Shown here: positions 47,590 to 60,254 of the stretch, one piece after another
How positions within the stretch are numbered: position 1 is the stretch's first letter
Layout of the letters: every line of letters starts with the position of its first letter
DNA from: Heterocephalus glaber
Lineage: Eukaryota; Chordata; Mammalia; Rodentia; Bathyergidae
DNA: 64,000 bases
Assembly: GCF_000247695.1 (NCBI RefSeq)
Contig: NW_004624781.1
Coordinates: 12,569,468-12,633,467 of the forward strand
Direction: 5' to 3'
Program-made: the position numbers and the translations under genes
Notes under the pieces: generated by a model
Told to the model about the DNA's origin: nothing
Databases searched by the model: none
What the model saw: the letters and a program-made list of their open reading frames with translations, nothing else

Positions 47590-49330
47590 GTAAAGAAATG
47601 ATGTCCATTTTCTTCAGCAAATGTCATGGTAACACACAAAAAATAATTTAGACTCTTACTTTGCATTGTATACAAAAATCAACTCCAAATGGATCTCAGA
47701 TTTAAATGTAAAAAGCAAAAGTTCTGAAGAAAACAGGAAAAAGTCATTGTAACCTTGTATTAATAAGCAAAGAATTCTTAAAACACAACAACAAAAGCAT
47801 AAGCCATAAAAGAAAAGAATCAATAAGCTGGAGTTCTTTAGAATTAAAACTCAGACTGGGAGCATAGCTTAGGGTGGAGTTTTTGTGTAGCATATGCAAG
47901 ACCTTAGGTTCAATCCCTAGCACCACTAAACATATTAAAAACTTGCACATAAAAGGATAACATTAGGGAAATGAAAAGATAAACCACAGAATGGGAGAAA
48001 ACACTTGTAAATCATGTATCTAATAAAGGACTTGTATCTAAACTATACAGTAAATTTGCAGCAGTTCTAAATAACAAGACAAACAATTAACCCAATTTTT
48101 AAATGGATTCTAATACATGCTACAACGTGGATGAACTATGAAAACACTGTGCTAAGTAACCCAGCACAAAAGGACAAACAGCATATGATGACACTTCCAT
48201 GAAGCTATTATACCATGTAAATTCATAGAGACAGAAGAGTAGAGTCAAGGTTACAAAGGCTAGGGGAGAGTGAACCAGGGAAATGTTGCTTACTGCTGTT
48301 TGGGGTGATGAAAACGTTTGGAAATGGATCGTGGTGATGGGTGGCATTGTGCATGGACTTAAGGGATCATACACTTAAAAAATGGATAAAATGGTAACTG
48401 CCCATACACACACAATGAAAAAATGGGCAGAAAACTTGAATTAACATTTCACCAAAGATTTACAAACGACCAGTCCACAACACATACGAAAAGGCACTCA
48501 ACACCATTAGTCATTAGAGAACTCCAAATGAAAGCCATGGGGACCAGAACACAGGCACCGACCTGATGGCAACTAAACACACAGGGGAAGGGTGGGGGCT
48601 GCAGGTGCAGCAAAGTGTCACAGTGCTGTGCCTAACACATGAGAGGGCCGTGATTCCATCAGGGCTGCAAGAAAAAGCCCACCCCAATAGTATCAGTGTT
48701 GATGAGGTGCAGGAGACACCGGAACGCTCATACACTGCTGGCAGGATTGGCCACCTTGGAACACTGCTTTGTAAAATTAAACAAGAGCTCCCTGTGAGAT
48801 CCGAAATTCCACTCCTAGCGAGTTATCCAAGAGAAATGAAAACCTTCTCCACATCAAAGACTTTTACACTAATATTCATAGCAACTTCGGTGACAATAAC
48901 TCCAGCTGGAAATAACCCAAATGTCCATCAGTTAATAAATGGATAAACAGAAGGTGGTCTATTCACAGGACAGAATACTACTCGGACATAACAAAGGAAC
49001 CTGATACATCTGAGGACACGGTTGAACCCCAAAGAAATTATGTTCAGTGACAGAAGCCAGAAGCGAACGACTCCAGTATGGATGATTCCATTTACATGAA
49101 ATGCCCAGAAAAGACAAATTTATAAAGACAGAAAGTAGGTGAGTGGTTGCTGGGGCTGGGGTGGGCGTAGGGCTTGTGCAAGTTTTAGGGGGTGACGGCA
49201 AAGTCCTAAAATGGAATTGTGTTGATGATTGCACAAGTCTATGAATCTACTAAAAATCACTAAATTGTACAATTACAATGGGTGAATTATTGTGCTATTT
49301 AAATTATCTCTCAATAAAGGTGGTTTTAAA
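47590..49330 (+). mobile_element. Ancient L1
   Basis: ORF2 C-terminal part (ACAAAAATCAACTCCAAATG; TGGATAAACAGAAGGTGGTC) and 3' UTR with GAGTGGTTGCTGGGGCTGGG. Many stops; no open frame above 130 codons. Confidence 0.8.
47851..47931 (+). mobile_element. Old ID-like SINE inside L1
   Basis: GGGAGCATAGCTTAGGGTGG head, AGGTTCAATCCCTAGCACC end. Confidence 0.7.
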
Positions 49331-51273
<1,943 letters not shown>

Positions 51274-51370
51274 CTTAGATGCATATTTTCCATATATTAT
51301 ACCTTTCTTCGATGACAAGAGAAGGAAATACAGGGCTCCGTTGGGCCATTTTCTTTTTAATAATTCACAT
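51274..51370 (-). CDS. FAM81A: FAM81A first coding exon with start codon
   Basis: This 97-base exon follows a good acceptor (pyrimidine-rich, ending TTTTTCAACAG) and ends at the donor AAG|GTATAC. Only 20 bases are coding: ATG at 51,293 gives M-E-N-M-H-L and the first two bases of an Arg codon. The split codon completes to Arg in the next exon, giving MHLRRVRTM, which matches the N-terminus I recall for human FAM81A. Met4 (51,284) and Met12 (50,314, next exon) are alternative starts. An in-frame stop TAA at 51,299-51,297 limits extension upstream. The rest of the exon is 5' UTR with an overlapping upstream ORF. Confidence 0.85.
51275..51349 (-). promoter_or_regulatory. Overlapping upstream ORF in FAM81A 5' UTR
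   Basis: A 24-codon ORF (begins MAQRSPVF, ends KICI) starts at an ATG with A at -3 and G at +4, a stronger context than the FAM81A start. It is out of frame with FAM81A, covers both candidate start codons and stops one base before the splice donor. Upstream ORFs of this kind usually lower translation of the main frame or push initiation downstream; here Met12 lies beyond it. A regulatory effect is inference. Confidence 0.5.
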
Positions 51371-51686
51371 CTGTTGAAAAATAAGCACTAAATTATTTAA
51401 TAGTTTATATCCAGAAGTTAAATGGCCTCAAAAGTTTATAATTAAGTTACTAAGTAGCTCCTACGTTGTGCCGACACACTGTTCTGTTATTAAGTGTGTT
51501 ATATCTTGTTTATGAAATAAACAGTAAATGTTTTAAAATAAGCATAAAAGAATTTAGCAAAATCAGAATGCTTCTGAAATTAATACTAAGCCTTGCTGGA
51601 CAGATCCACAAGGACTGGCAAATGAGGTTTCCAGGTCTTTTCTTACTCTCCACTTGCATCCCGAGCTTAAGAAATCACTTTTCCAG

Positions 51687-51778
51687 GGCTGGGGATGTAG
51701 CTCAGTGGCACTGGGCCTGCCTGGCAAGTGTAAGGTTCTGAGTTCAATCCCCAGTACCAAGGGGAGGAAAAAAAAAAA
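51687..51778 (+). mobile_element. ID-type SINE
   Basis: GGGCTGGGGATGTAGCTCAG head; an interrupting GGGGAGG lies before the A tail. Confidence 0.92.
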
Positions 51779-51779
51779 C

Positions 51780-52500
51780 TTTAAAGCTTTATTATAAGAT
51801 GTAATCACTTACATTGCAACTTACATATGAGGAACATCTGATCAGCTCAACTCATAAGAAAACTGGACAGTTTTTCAAAGATTTCATTCCTGAAGTCTCT
51901 CGATACTGCTGTTAATACTGGCTTACAACAATGAGTGCCAGTAATGGGGCCCTGACTCAGTAATCGGTGCTCATTTAGAAACTGGATTCAGAAAGCATTT
52001 CTGATTGACACCATTGTTTTGGCAATCATCTCCCTGGTGTTTTATTTTTAGGGTTTTAAAATGTGAACATTTCACTTTCCTAGACAAAGAACTTCAAAAT
52101 TTAAACAAATTACATTTTAAACAAAAAAAGATTATTCATGCTAAACAAGCTCCATGCCCAAGGAGTTCTTGAGTATCAAGGATAAGAATTTGTCATTAAG
52201 CTAAATAAAATTAAGCCAGCGTGAAAAATGCTATTATTTAGGATTGCAGAATACCTTTAAAGTGGTAAGACACCTTCACTGAGATGTTGGTCTACAGAAA
52301 GGCCCAATTTAAAAACCACTGATGTGGCAGCAATTAGTAGGTAAGACAAAGCTCCAAGTCGGTCAAAAGGACAGCTAAACCAATGGCAGGGTGACTGGTT
52401 AGCTGTATGAAGTAGAGCTGAAAGGGCCTGCCCTCTGCTGCAGCCACCCCCCCCCTTCCCTGTGGTCCACGGAAATCCTTTCCCATCCCCGCCTGCCCAA
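51780..52500. other. Upstream of first coding exon, nothing recognised
   Basis: AT-rich, repeat-free stretch; probably 5' intron DNA of FAM81A. Confidence 0.4.
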
Positions 52501-52750
52501 AATACTGTTATTCATCCTTTAAGCCCCAACAGCCCATCCATTCTCTAAAGCAACTCCCTGCGTGCGCTGGAGTCCTGCAGCTCCCTGCCTGTGTGTTTTA
52601 TGTGACTTTTTATGGCTACTGTTGTTAGCACATAACAATCTGTGCCCGTTAAACTCGAGGCTCTTCAGGCGGCAGGCTCCAAATCTCCAAAGGCATACAG
52701 CCGACCTAGCGTAGACAGCCCATCCATATTTGTTAATGGTGAATGCCAGC
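52500..52750 (+). mobile_element. L2-like ancient repeat
   Basis: TTTAAGCCCCAACAGCCCAT at the start and GTTAAACTCGAGGCTCTTCA near the end recall L2 3' sequence. Confidence 0.35.
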
Positions 52751-52899
52751 AATCGCAGCAATGATGGCTGGAGAAGATGGTTTAGATAAAAAGTAGAGCT
52801 CCTCACTGAGACTGGCGTTAGACGCTCAGTAAGGATCTGTAAGTGAATGGAGGCTTCTGCCTTTCCCTTCTCTCAAGTTTGTTTCGTTCATCAGGAATT

Positions 52900-53360
52900 A
52901 TCCTGCCTCAGCTGCGGAAGCCCAAGCGGATCAACCTTCTAAAACAGGAGTGTGTGATTGCTGGATAAAGTTTGCCAAAAGCACATCTTGCTGTTATCCT
53001 GCACTGACTGTGACTTTCTCTGATGGGAAACCATACACCACGCACTGCTGTCTGCTCAGAATCATTGAATATGGTGAGGATCTGCTCATTGCTTAGGTCT
53101 CTCTGCTCACAAGCATCATGATACTTGGCCGGGACAACGGATGTCACAAGGGTTAACAATAAAGACGCCACTGGATCAAATACCTTCTCCAAGCATGGTT
53201 TCCAGATCTTCCTGATCTCAATCCTTACTTATCTGCCTGAGGTTGTCATCTTCCGTACCTGCATAAGGCTCATCTCTGTGAATGTATCTACAAGCTCAGC
53301 AGGCAGATCTGGCTTGTGTGCTGCTCTGATTGTGTCAGGATTCACTGTACACTAAACAAT
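52900..53360. other. Unassigned stretch open on both strands
   Basis: Minus-strand frame of 94 codons (52,908-53,192) and plus-strand frame of 76 codons (53,125-53,355) overlap. Upstream on the minus strand a further frame reads N-P-D-T-I-R-A-A-H-K-P-D-L-P-A-E-L-V-D-T-F. It could be a diverged processed pseudogene; I do not recognise the protein. Confidence 0.3.
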
Positions 53361-53466
53361 CTCCACTACATGCTTTTAAAAAATTGGGGGAAACTGGGAG
53401 AAGGGACAGATAGGTAAGACAGAAAAAAAAGAAGATGAATGAAAAGGCATAAGAGAGAGCAAAATC

Positions 53467-53750
53467 ACCAGGTGTGGTGCACACACCTGTAATCGTGGCT
53501 CTCTGGGAGGCTGAGGAAGGAGGATCCCACGTTCTGGCCAAGCCTGGGCAAACTTGGGACTGCAGAGAGACACTGTCTTAAGATAAAAAATTTTTAGGGC
53601 TGGGGATTTAGCTCAGTGGTTCCACCGCCTGCCTTGCAAGCGCAAGGACCTGAGTTTGATCCCTGGTACCAAAAAAAAAAATTTTTTTAAAGGGCTGGGA
53701 TGTAGTAAAGCATAAAGGCTCTGTCTTCAATTTCTAGTACTACAAAAAAA
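53467..53750 (+). mobile_element. B1-ID composite SINE, interrupted
   Basis: The B1 half ends at 53,590 and the ID half resumes at 53,692; a younger ID element sits in the linker. Confidence 0.85.
53597..53681 (+). mobile_element. ID-type SINE inside a composite
   Basis: AAAAATTTTT at both flanks; body near consensus (TTCCACCGCCTGCCTTGCAA). Confidence 0.94.
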
Positions 53751-53848
53751 GTAAAGAAAAAGGAAAATCATAATGCCCAAAATATGGCCTATATCCATAG
53801 AATTTGAGAGCTCACACAAAAGCAAAGGGCAATGCTATTTAAATCAAG

Positions 53849-53940
53849 GGGCTAGGGATGTAGCTCAGTGGTAGAGTGCTTGCCTAGCATGCATGAGTTC
53901 CTAGGTTTAATCTCCAGAACTACAAATTTAAAAAAAAAAT
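53849..53940 (+). mobile_element. ID-like SINE, older subtype
   Basis: GTGGTAGAGTGCTTGCCTAG middle, the form shared with other rodents. Confidence 0.9.
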
Positions 53941-54049
53941 TATTTGTGATAATGAGGATTCTGCAAAGAAAGAAGTAGAAAGTGGATATATATGAATATT
54001 TTAATATTTTAATGAGAAAAGGAGACATTTGTGTCAGCTACTATATATA

Positions 54050-54193
54050 TTTGGGGGGGGGCAGGGTCTTGCTGTGGAATCCAGGCTGGCCTTGAACTCA
54101 CTATGTAGCCCAGGCTGGCCTCAAACGCACGGCAATCCTCCTGCCTCAGCCTTCAGAGTGCTGGGATCACAGGTATGCGCCACCACGCCCAAC
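54050..54193 (-). mobile_element. B1 SINE
   Basis: Reversed with duplicated arm; a run of G replaces the usual T tail. Confidence 0.92.
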
Positions 54194-54199
54194 TACTAT

Positions 54200-54304
54200 A
54201 TTTATTTATTTATTTATTTATTTATTTTTGGTACCGGGGATTCGAACTTGGGTCCTTGCGCTTGCGCAGCAGGCGGCGAAACCACTGAGCTAAATCCCCA
54301 GCCC
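54200..54304 (-). mobile_element. ID-type SINE, near consensus
   Basis: TTTA-repeat tail; CTACTATATTT duplicated, partly within the adjoining B1 end. Confidence 0.95.
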
Positions 54305-54828
54305 AGCTACTATATTTTTATAAGTAATGTGATACAGGGTAGAAATACCACAGCATCATTCTAATGTAAAATTATACATGAACTTAACCAATTCAAATGA
54401 CACTTTTTACTGGAAAACAGAACATCACTCATACAAAACTGTAGATTTTCCCTTCACTATTAAGATATAGTGCTGATGTGTATGCTGAGTGTCAGATATT
54501 AAAAAAAAAACCCACAGGCAAAGCATTTATGAATAAAGCGGTTGTAATTTGGCAGTGGGGGGAGCCTTTTTTTCTCAGTTAAAAATAGGGTAAAAGGAGA
54601 GAGGGCGGGGAGCTGCGGAAGGTGTGCGGAGACAGGTGGGAGGTGTTCGCAGACTGTCGGCCAGGGCTCTCCGGAGAGCAGCGGGGGCTGATGGGAAGGA
54701 AGCTTTGGGCTCAGCGAGGTGGGAGGAGGCAGCTTCTCCGCCCTCCCGCCTGCCTGCCTCCCCACGAAGTTCTGCTCCCTCTCCTCCTCCAGCCCCCTCT
54801 CCACACTCTTTCCTTGTGTGATCACGAG

Positions 54829-54870
54829 TTTGAGACCAGCCTGGCACAGTGAGAGCCTGTCTCAAAAAAA
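54829..54870 (+). mobile_element. B1 3' fragment
   Basis: GTTTGAGACCAGCCTGGCAC then GAGAGCCTGTCTCAAAA; the 5' two-thirds are missing. Confidence 0.75.
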
Positions 54871-54918
54871 ATTTTTTTTGAAAGAATGAGTTGCAACACA
54901 CATAATTTGTTTGAAGAA

Positions 54919-54952
54919 ATTTCTTCGTCTTTTGGCTAAAATTGATGTGAAG
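54919..54952 (+). pseudogene. Possible U2 snRNA 5' fragment
   Basis: TTTCTTCGTCTTTTGGCTAA then AATTGATGTGAAG resembles the first part of U2 snRNA with a few gaps; nothing of U2 follows. May be chance. Confidence 0.25.
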
Positions 54953-54959
54953 AAATTTG

Positions 54960-55540
54960 GGACATTTTGTCCCTTGTCTTAAACTGAAAAATATTTTTTG
55001 TTATTAATAAAATCAAAGTATTAAAAGTCAGGCTCTAAGCAGAGGCATAAAAAAAGTGAAAGCTGACATTCAGAAAGTTCTGAATATCAATTTATGTATT
55101 TCAAAATCTGACATATACTTTTCCTCTTAAAAAAGTAAAACTGTACTTTATACAGTATGTGTGCCCTACATTGCCTGACACTATATCATGAACATCTTTC
55201 CCTGTTATTTTAGAAAGACGCCTGCCATCATTTTTAATGCCTGCATGATATTCCACTGGACGGATGGTGATTCAGATGCATGAAAAGTGAGTAATACAGA
55301 TTGCAAGCTACATTCAAAATTCAGATTATGATGAAACTCTGATAATGGAATGTGAAAAATCAAGAAGGGATGAAAACCAGTTGGTCCATAATTATGACAG
55401 GAGCGCCTGCTGCCACTCACTGCTAGAATCTGGCAAACACCATACTGCCTCGCCAGTTGGGCACTGTTGTAAATGAGGAGCTGTTTTGGTCAACAAATTT
55501 TCGCAGGACAAATAATCTTGAGAACAGAGGATTATCTGAA
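54960..55540. other. Upstream region, nothing recognised
   Basis: AT-rich, no clear repeats. Confidence 0.4.
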
Positions 55541-55547
55541 GTGATTG

Positions 55548-55630
55548 TTTTTTTTATGGTACCGGGGATTGAACTCAGGACCTTGCACTTGTAAGGCAGG
55601 TGCAACACCACTGAGCTACATCTCTGGCCC
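55548..55630 (-). mobile_element. ID-type SINE
   Basis: CTGAAGTGATT at both flanks; GCACTTGTAAGGCAGGTGCA middle. Confidence 0.93.
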
Positions 55631-55761
55631 AAAACTGAAGTGATTTTATAATGCTGGATTTAATCAACTGAATGCTACTGTGACTAGAGGGTATTTTATG
55701 ATTTAGAAAAGGGACTGATACAGCATGTCCAATGAAAAGCAGTTTTTCTTTTTTAATTAAT

Positions 55762-56698
55762 ATATTTCTTTTTTTATTAATTTTATTGGTACATTTTAGG
55801 TATACAATACAATGACATTCCTCATTGGAAATTTGTGCCTTTACATAATCTCTCTTGGTTCTTATTGTTTTTCCCCCTTCCTCTGCCCTCCCTATTTACA
55901 AAGACTCTGTTTCCATTTTTTCATTTTCTCATATTAATTCCTTTCCCTTCTATCCTTTCCCCTATCCCTCCCACTTCCCCTTCCCCTTTGCCCCTTCTCT
56001 TCCTATTTCACATTACCTATTATACCTTTTAGTCCTTATTTACACTTTCAGTTTCTCACACTAGAGAAACTATTCAGTATTCACACGTGTGTCCTATTTA
56101 TTTCACTTAAGAGCTGCGCCTCATTGTGGATCCATTTAGCTACAAATGTCTCTAGTTTCTTGTTCTTTATGGCTGAGTAGTACTCCATTTTATTTTTTAA
56201 AAACCACATCTTCTTCATCCAGATTCCAGCTGATGGGCAACTGGGCTGCTTCCAAGTTTTAGCTATTACAAACTGTGCTGCTACGAACATGGGTGCACAT
56301 TTATTACTGTGGTATGATTCTTTTAATTCTTTGGGGAAGATCCCCAGCAGGGGAATAGCTGGGTCAAATGGGACTTCCAGTCCTAGTTCTTTGAGGTATC
56401 TCCATACTGATTTCCACAGTGGATCCACCAGTCTGCACTCCCACCAACAACGGAGAAGGGTTCCTTTCTCCCCACAGCCCTGCCAGCATTTGTTATTGGT
56501 TGATTTCATGATAGCAGCCATTCTTTCTGGGGTGAGGTGGAATCTCAGTGTTGTTTTCATTTCCATCTCTTGAATGACCAGTGATGTTGAACATTTTTCA
56601 TATGTTTATTTGCTATTTCTACTTCGTTGACTGAGAAATGTCTGTTAATTTCAGATGCCCATTTTTGGATTGGGTCTTTGAATTTGGGAAGTCTATTT
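55762..56698 (-). mobile_element. L1, 5'-truncated, same subfamily as 32,697-34,050
   Basis: Minus strand. An open frame of 161 codons (56,566-56,081) covers the ORF2 C-terminus (C-W-Q-G-C-G-E-K-G-T-L-L; K-M-E-Y-Y-S-A-I-K-N-K). The 3' UTR with its purine-rich strand follows to 55,762. It lacks the endonuclease and reverse transcriptase, so it is inactive. Confidence 0.92.
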
Positions 56699-56704
56699 CT
56701 TAAT

Positions 56705-56827
56705 TTTTATTTTGAGGCAAGGTCTCACTGTGTTGTCTAGGCTGCTCTTAAACTCCTGGACTCAAGTGATCCTCTTGCTTCAGCCTCCCATGTAACTGGA
56801 ACTGCAGGCATGTGCCACCATCCCAGC
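56705..56827 (-). mobile_element. B1-type SINE, diverged
   Basis: TTTTATTTTGAGGCAAGGTC start, directly beside the L1 truncation point. Confidence 0.8.
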
Positions 56828-56829
56828 AG

Positions 56830-57485
56830 TTTGAAGAGACAAAATGTATCAGGATTTCCAAGAATCTAAGAAAACAGAGCAGCGGGAAGAGCTGTTGGAG
56901 AGGATGGATTAGGCTCTTGTGGCCGTGTCATGAACCATTAAGATGATTCTGCTAGTTCCCCTCGCCTAGAGTCCATACCCAGCACATATCCCTTTAAGCT
57001 TCCTGTATGTTCGTGCATAAAAAGGGAGTGTTCGCGGTATCGGCCAGCTGGCCCTCAGCTGTGAAGTAATGCACTGGAACAGGATCACAATGAGAACTGG
57101 GTTGGGGCGAGCCTGGCCCGACACCTGCTCTTCTGACTGTTCAAACAGTATTCTACAATGCTCTAGACCCGTGGTGCTGAGCCATGACCACACCCTGGCA
57201 CCTGTGGTGGTGACTGACTGGTAAGGTCGCCCCATGACCATGTGTGACTCGCTCCTGAGCACCCACCCAGCCACAGCCCCCTGCCCACAGGGGCAGCTGT
57301 GATTCTGACACCAAGTCTCCCAGACCTTATGCAGTTCTCTTCACCAGGAATAGAGTATTTCATAATCTAACTTTTAAGTCTTCTTCTACATTTCCAAGTG
57401 GTTGTCTTGCTTAGAGAATCTCAAAAGAATATTGAAGAAAGAAGAACTGTAACAAGTTTTTTTTTTTTCATACCACTGGCTCTGT
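56830..57485. other. Upstream region, nothing recognised
   Basis: Mixed composition without recognised repeat or exon. Confidence 0.4.
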
Positions 57486-57489
57486 TCTG

Positions 57490-57905
57490 GTGGTGAAAAT
57501 AAATGATAAAGCAAATCTAATTTGCCACATGAAAAAATCACAAGAGATAACATTTCATCCCATCAGATTGTCAAAAATCAGTTGTGAGAAGATCTGCTAT
57601 CGATGTGGAGCAGTAGGGATCCCAGATGGGATGCGAATCAGCAACACCACTTTGAAAGCAATGTTCAATACCTCTAAATCTGGAGAGGCACAAATCCCAC
57701 GATTCAAAATTCTACTGCTAAGAAATAGTCAAAAAAATCTTTCCAAATGTACTCATCAGGAAACATTTACAAGAATATTTAGGATAGCATTGTTTCTAAT
57801 ATAAAAAAAGTATGGGTGGGGAGGTTGGGCATACATCCTTCAGCAACTGGATGAATATAGCGTGCTACATTTATGCAATCAAAGAACAAACAGTATTGAA
57901 AATGA
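57490..57905 (+). mobile_element. Ancient L1-type fragment
   Basis: CATCCCATCAGATTGTCAAA and ATTCAAAATTCTACTGCTAA follow the order of an old LINE ORF2 end; the open frame of 104 codons is a remnant. Confidence 0.55.
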
Positions 57906-57926
57906 ATGAATAGAAGTATAAGTCCC

Positions 57927-58022
57927 AGTCAGGCGTGGTGGTCCAGGAGCCTGAGGCTGAGTTACAGGCTTGCCAGGGAGAGTTCAAGGCCACCCTGAAC
58001 TGCATAGCAAGCTCCTGTCTTA
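57927..58022 (+). mobile_element. B1 SINE, internally deleted
   Basis: GTCAGGCGTGGTGGTCCAGG joins the head directly to the core. Confidence 0.82.
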
Positions 58023-58056
58023 CACACACACCCACACACACCCACACACACACACA
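58021..58056. repeat. CA/CCA simple repeat
   Basis: ACACACACCC units forming the tail of the preceding B1 element. Confidence 0.9.
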
Positions 58057-58110
58057 AAGAATTACAAGTCCCTGAGGAATACAGGGGGCTTCAAGTAAAT
58101 GTATATATTT

Positions 58111-58231
58111 GAGCCGGGTGTGGTGCTGCACACCTGTAATCTCAGCACTTAGGAGGCTGAGGCAGGAGAATCACTGCAAGTTCGAGGCCAGCCTGGGCTA
58201 CATAGTGAGACCCTGTCTTAAAAAAAACAAC
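58111..58231 (+). mobile_element. B1 SINE
   Basis: AAATGTATATATTTGA and AAATGTATACATTTGA flank it. Confidence 0.94.
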
Positions 58232-58610
58232 GAAAAAGTAAATGTATACATTTGACTTCTTATACTTTACTTTTCCTCGTATCATTTAAAAAGAACATTA
58301 CTTCTTTCTGCCCTCATTTAAACAAAGATGAACTATGTAAAGGCCACAAGTTCAAAGGGGGACCACACAGTCTCCCCAGTGTACCCACGGAGCTCCATCT
58401 TGATCTACACATTCTAGAACTGTGAAATGGGAATTCCATCACATCTCTATCCTTCAAGCATTTTATCCATACTTAGCCTGCGATCTTAACCAGCTGTCAG
58501 CATTTCTATAAATGGCAAGTGGTTAAGAATTCAGTAATAGAAGAGTAGCTGATTAAAATATCAATGGCCGTTTATAAAAGCCATCCATAATATTTATCAA
58601 AAGAATATCA

Positions 58611-58743
58611 AGCTGCGTGTGGTAGTCCACTCCTGTAATCCCAGCAGTCAGGAGGCTGAAGCAGGAGGATTGCCCAGCCCGGGCTACGCAGTGAGCTCAA
58701 GACCAGCCTGAACTAATATCGAGAACTTGTATCAAAAAAATAA
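58611..58743 (+). mobile_element. B1 SINE
   Basis: CTGCGTGTGGTAGTCCACTC head with a duplicated arm. Confidence 0.92.
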
Positions 58744-58750
58744 AGTTTAG

Positions 58751-58840
58751 GGCCGGGGATTTAGCTCAGTGGTTTCACCGCCTGCTGGGCAAGCACAAGG
58801 ACCCGAGTTCAATCCCTGGTACCAAAAAATAAAATAAAAT
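58751..58840 (+). mobile_element. ID-type SINE
   Basis: AAATAAAGTTTA at both flanks, in the tail of the adjoining B1. Confidence 0.95.
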
Positions 58841-58841
58841 A

Positions 58842-59380
58842 AAGTTTAAAAAATAGCAATAGCTCTTTGAAATAATGGCCACACAGACTACAAAATAACA
58901 TCATAAATACATCCTTGCCAAAATGTTAACGTTTCAAAAACAAGTTGACTGTACAGTCTTCTATAAAACCAGAATCAGGGCCTGGAAACCAGATCTTTGA
59001 CCCACGGCAGCACAGTCAGATGGTGCAAATATTCTAACGTAGGAATTTAAAGGATCCGGGAAATTTCCTACCAGCACCACCATGAAGCCAGTGCCACAGC
59101 CCCGCGGTCCTCCTCACAGTGAGAAGCCAGCCTGACGCCGGCCGGCCAGAACACCGAGGTCCAGGGCAAGCTCAGCGCGGCCCCACTGTGTGCTCGGCCC
59201 GCGACTGTCTGGCTTCCTCCCCTCCCTCCGATCCAGCCGGCGGGCCGGGGCTACTTCTAATGCTGTCCCACTTCCCACCTCACAGCCCCCCAGCCCCCCA
59301 CCCTGCTCCCCCAAGCCACATCCTGGAATTATTCGGCGGTGTGGACAGCCAGGACGGCCAGTACGTGGCTGAACCACTTG
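58842..59380. other. Upstream region, GC-rich part
   Basis: From 59,095 to 59,330 the DNA is GC-rich with scattered CpG (GCCGGCCGGCCAGAAC, GGCCCGCGACTG). No exon identified. Confidence 0.4.
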
Positions 59381-59381
59381 G

Positions 59382-59467
59382 TTGCTTGGTTTGTTTTGCA
59401 CCGGAGATCGAACTCGGGACCTTGAGCTTGCGAGGCAGGCGGCGGAGCCACTGAGCTAAATCCCCGG
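59382..59467 (-). mobile_element. ID-type SINE
   Basis: GAACCACTTG/GAGCCACTTG flanks; GCTTGCGAGGCAGGCGGCGG middle. Confidence 0.94.
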
Positions 59468-59979
59468 CTGAGCCACTTGTTTTAGTGAAAGGAGAGGGCT
59501 GTTCGAGTGGACCCAGGGTACCCAGCTGCTCAGGCCAAGCAAAGGCCCACAGCTGGCCGCAGGGGCGCCCCCTCACGTCCGCAGGGCTCCCATGGGCACT
59601 CGACTCCTTGCCGGACAGCTCGCCTCTCCCTGCCCTGACCAGAATTCTGGGAAACAGGTGCACAGTCCCTGGAAGAAGTATCCCGGGCCGGGGCAGGAGG
59701 GCGCAGATGGCTGGTGCTGCCGAGGTGCGTGGGCAGGAAGTGCGGGTCCAAGACCCAAGCCCTGCGTGGCCTGCGCGTGAGGGGCATCCTCAGACCAAAA
59801 CGGCCGTTCTCGGACAGACCAAAAACCCCTCGACCATCTTGGAAATTACGGGTAAGGCTCTAGAAGTCTTGTTTTGGAAATACTGTTCAAATCATGGAAA
59901 GAAGGAAATAAAAATGTAAGTAGTGCCACTGGGTACATTTGTATTCTGCTTTTCCTTATTTTCTTTCTTTCTTTTTCTT

Positions 59980-60088
59980 TTTTGGAGACAGGGTCATGCT
60001 ATGTAGCCCAGGCTGGCCTTGAACTGGCAGTGATCCTTTTGCCTCAGCCTCCCGAGTGCTAGGGTCACAGGTATGCACCACCATGACT
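59980..60088 (-). mobile_element. B1 SINE
   Basis: Reversed, single arm (ATGTAGCCCAGGCTGGCCTT). Confidence 0.92.
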
Positions 60089-60172
60089 GCTGTTATTTTC
60101 AGAATACCTTATATAGGCATATTTTTGCAATTATAAAAATTTACATAAGTACTTGAAAAAAGGAATGAGCCA

Positions 60173-60215
60173 ACACACGCGCGTGCACGCACACACACAC
60201 ACACAGACACACACC
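60173..60215. repeat. Alternating CG/CA purine-pyrimidine tract
   Basis: ACACGCGCGTGCACGCAC followed by CA units; strictly alternating purine-pyrimidine, favourable for Z-DNA. Confidence 0.9.
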
Positions 60216-60254
60216 AGAAAAATTTCACTTACAGCTATCAAAATCAAGTCACAA

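Noticed and set aside
54499..54901. Overlapping 108-codon minus-strand frames
   Set aside because: GC/GA-rich low-complexity DNA with frames open on both strands; no similarity.
56081..56566. Minus-strand frame of 161 codons
   Set aside because: Also the ORF2 C-terminus of a truncated L1.
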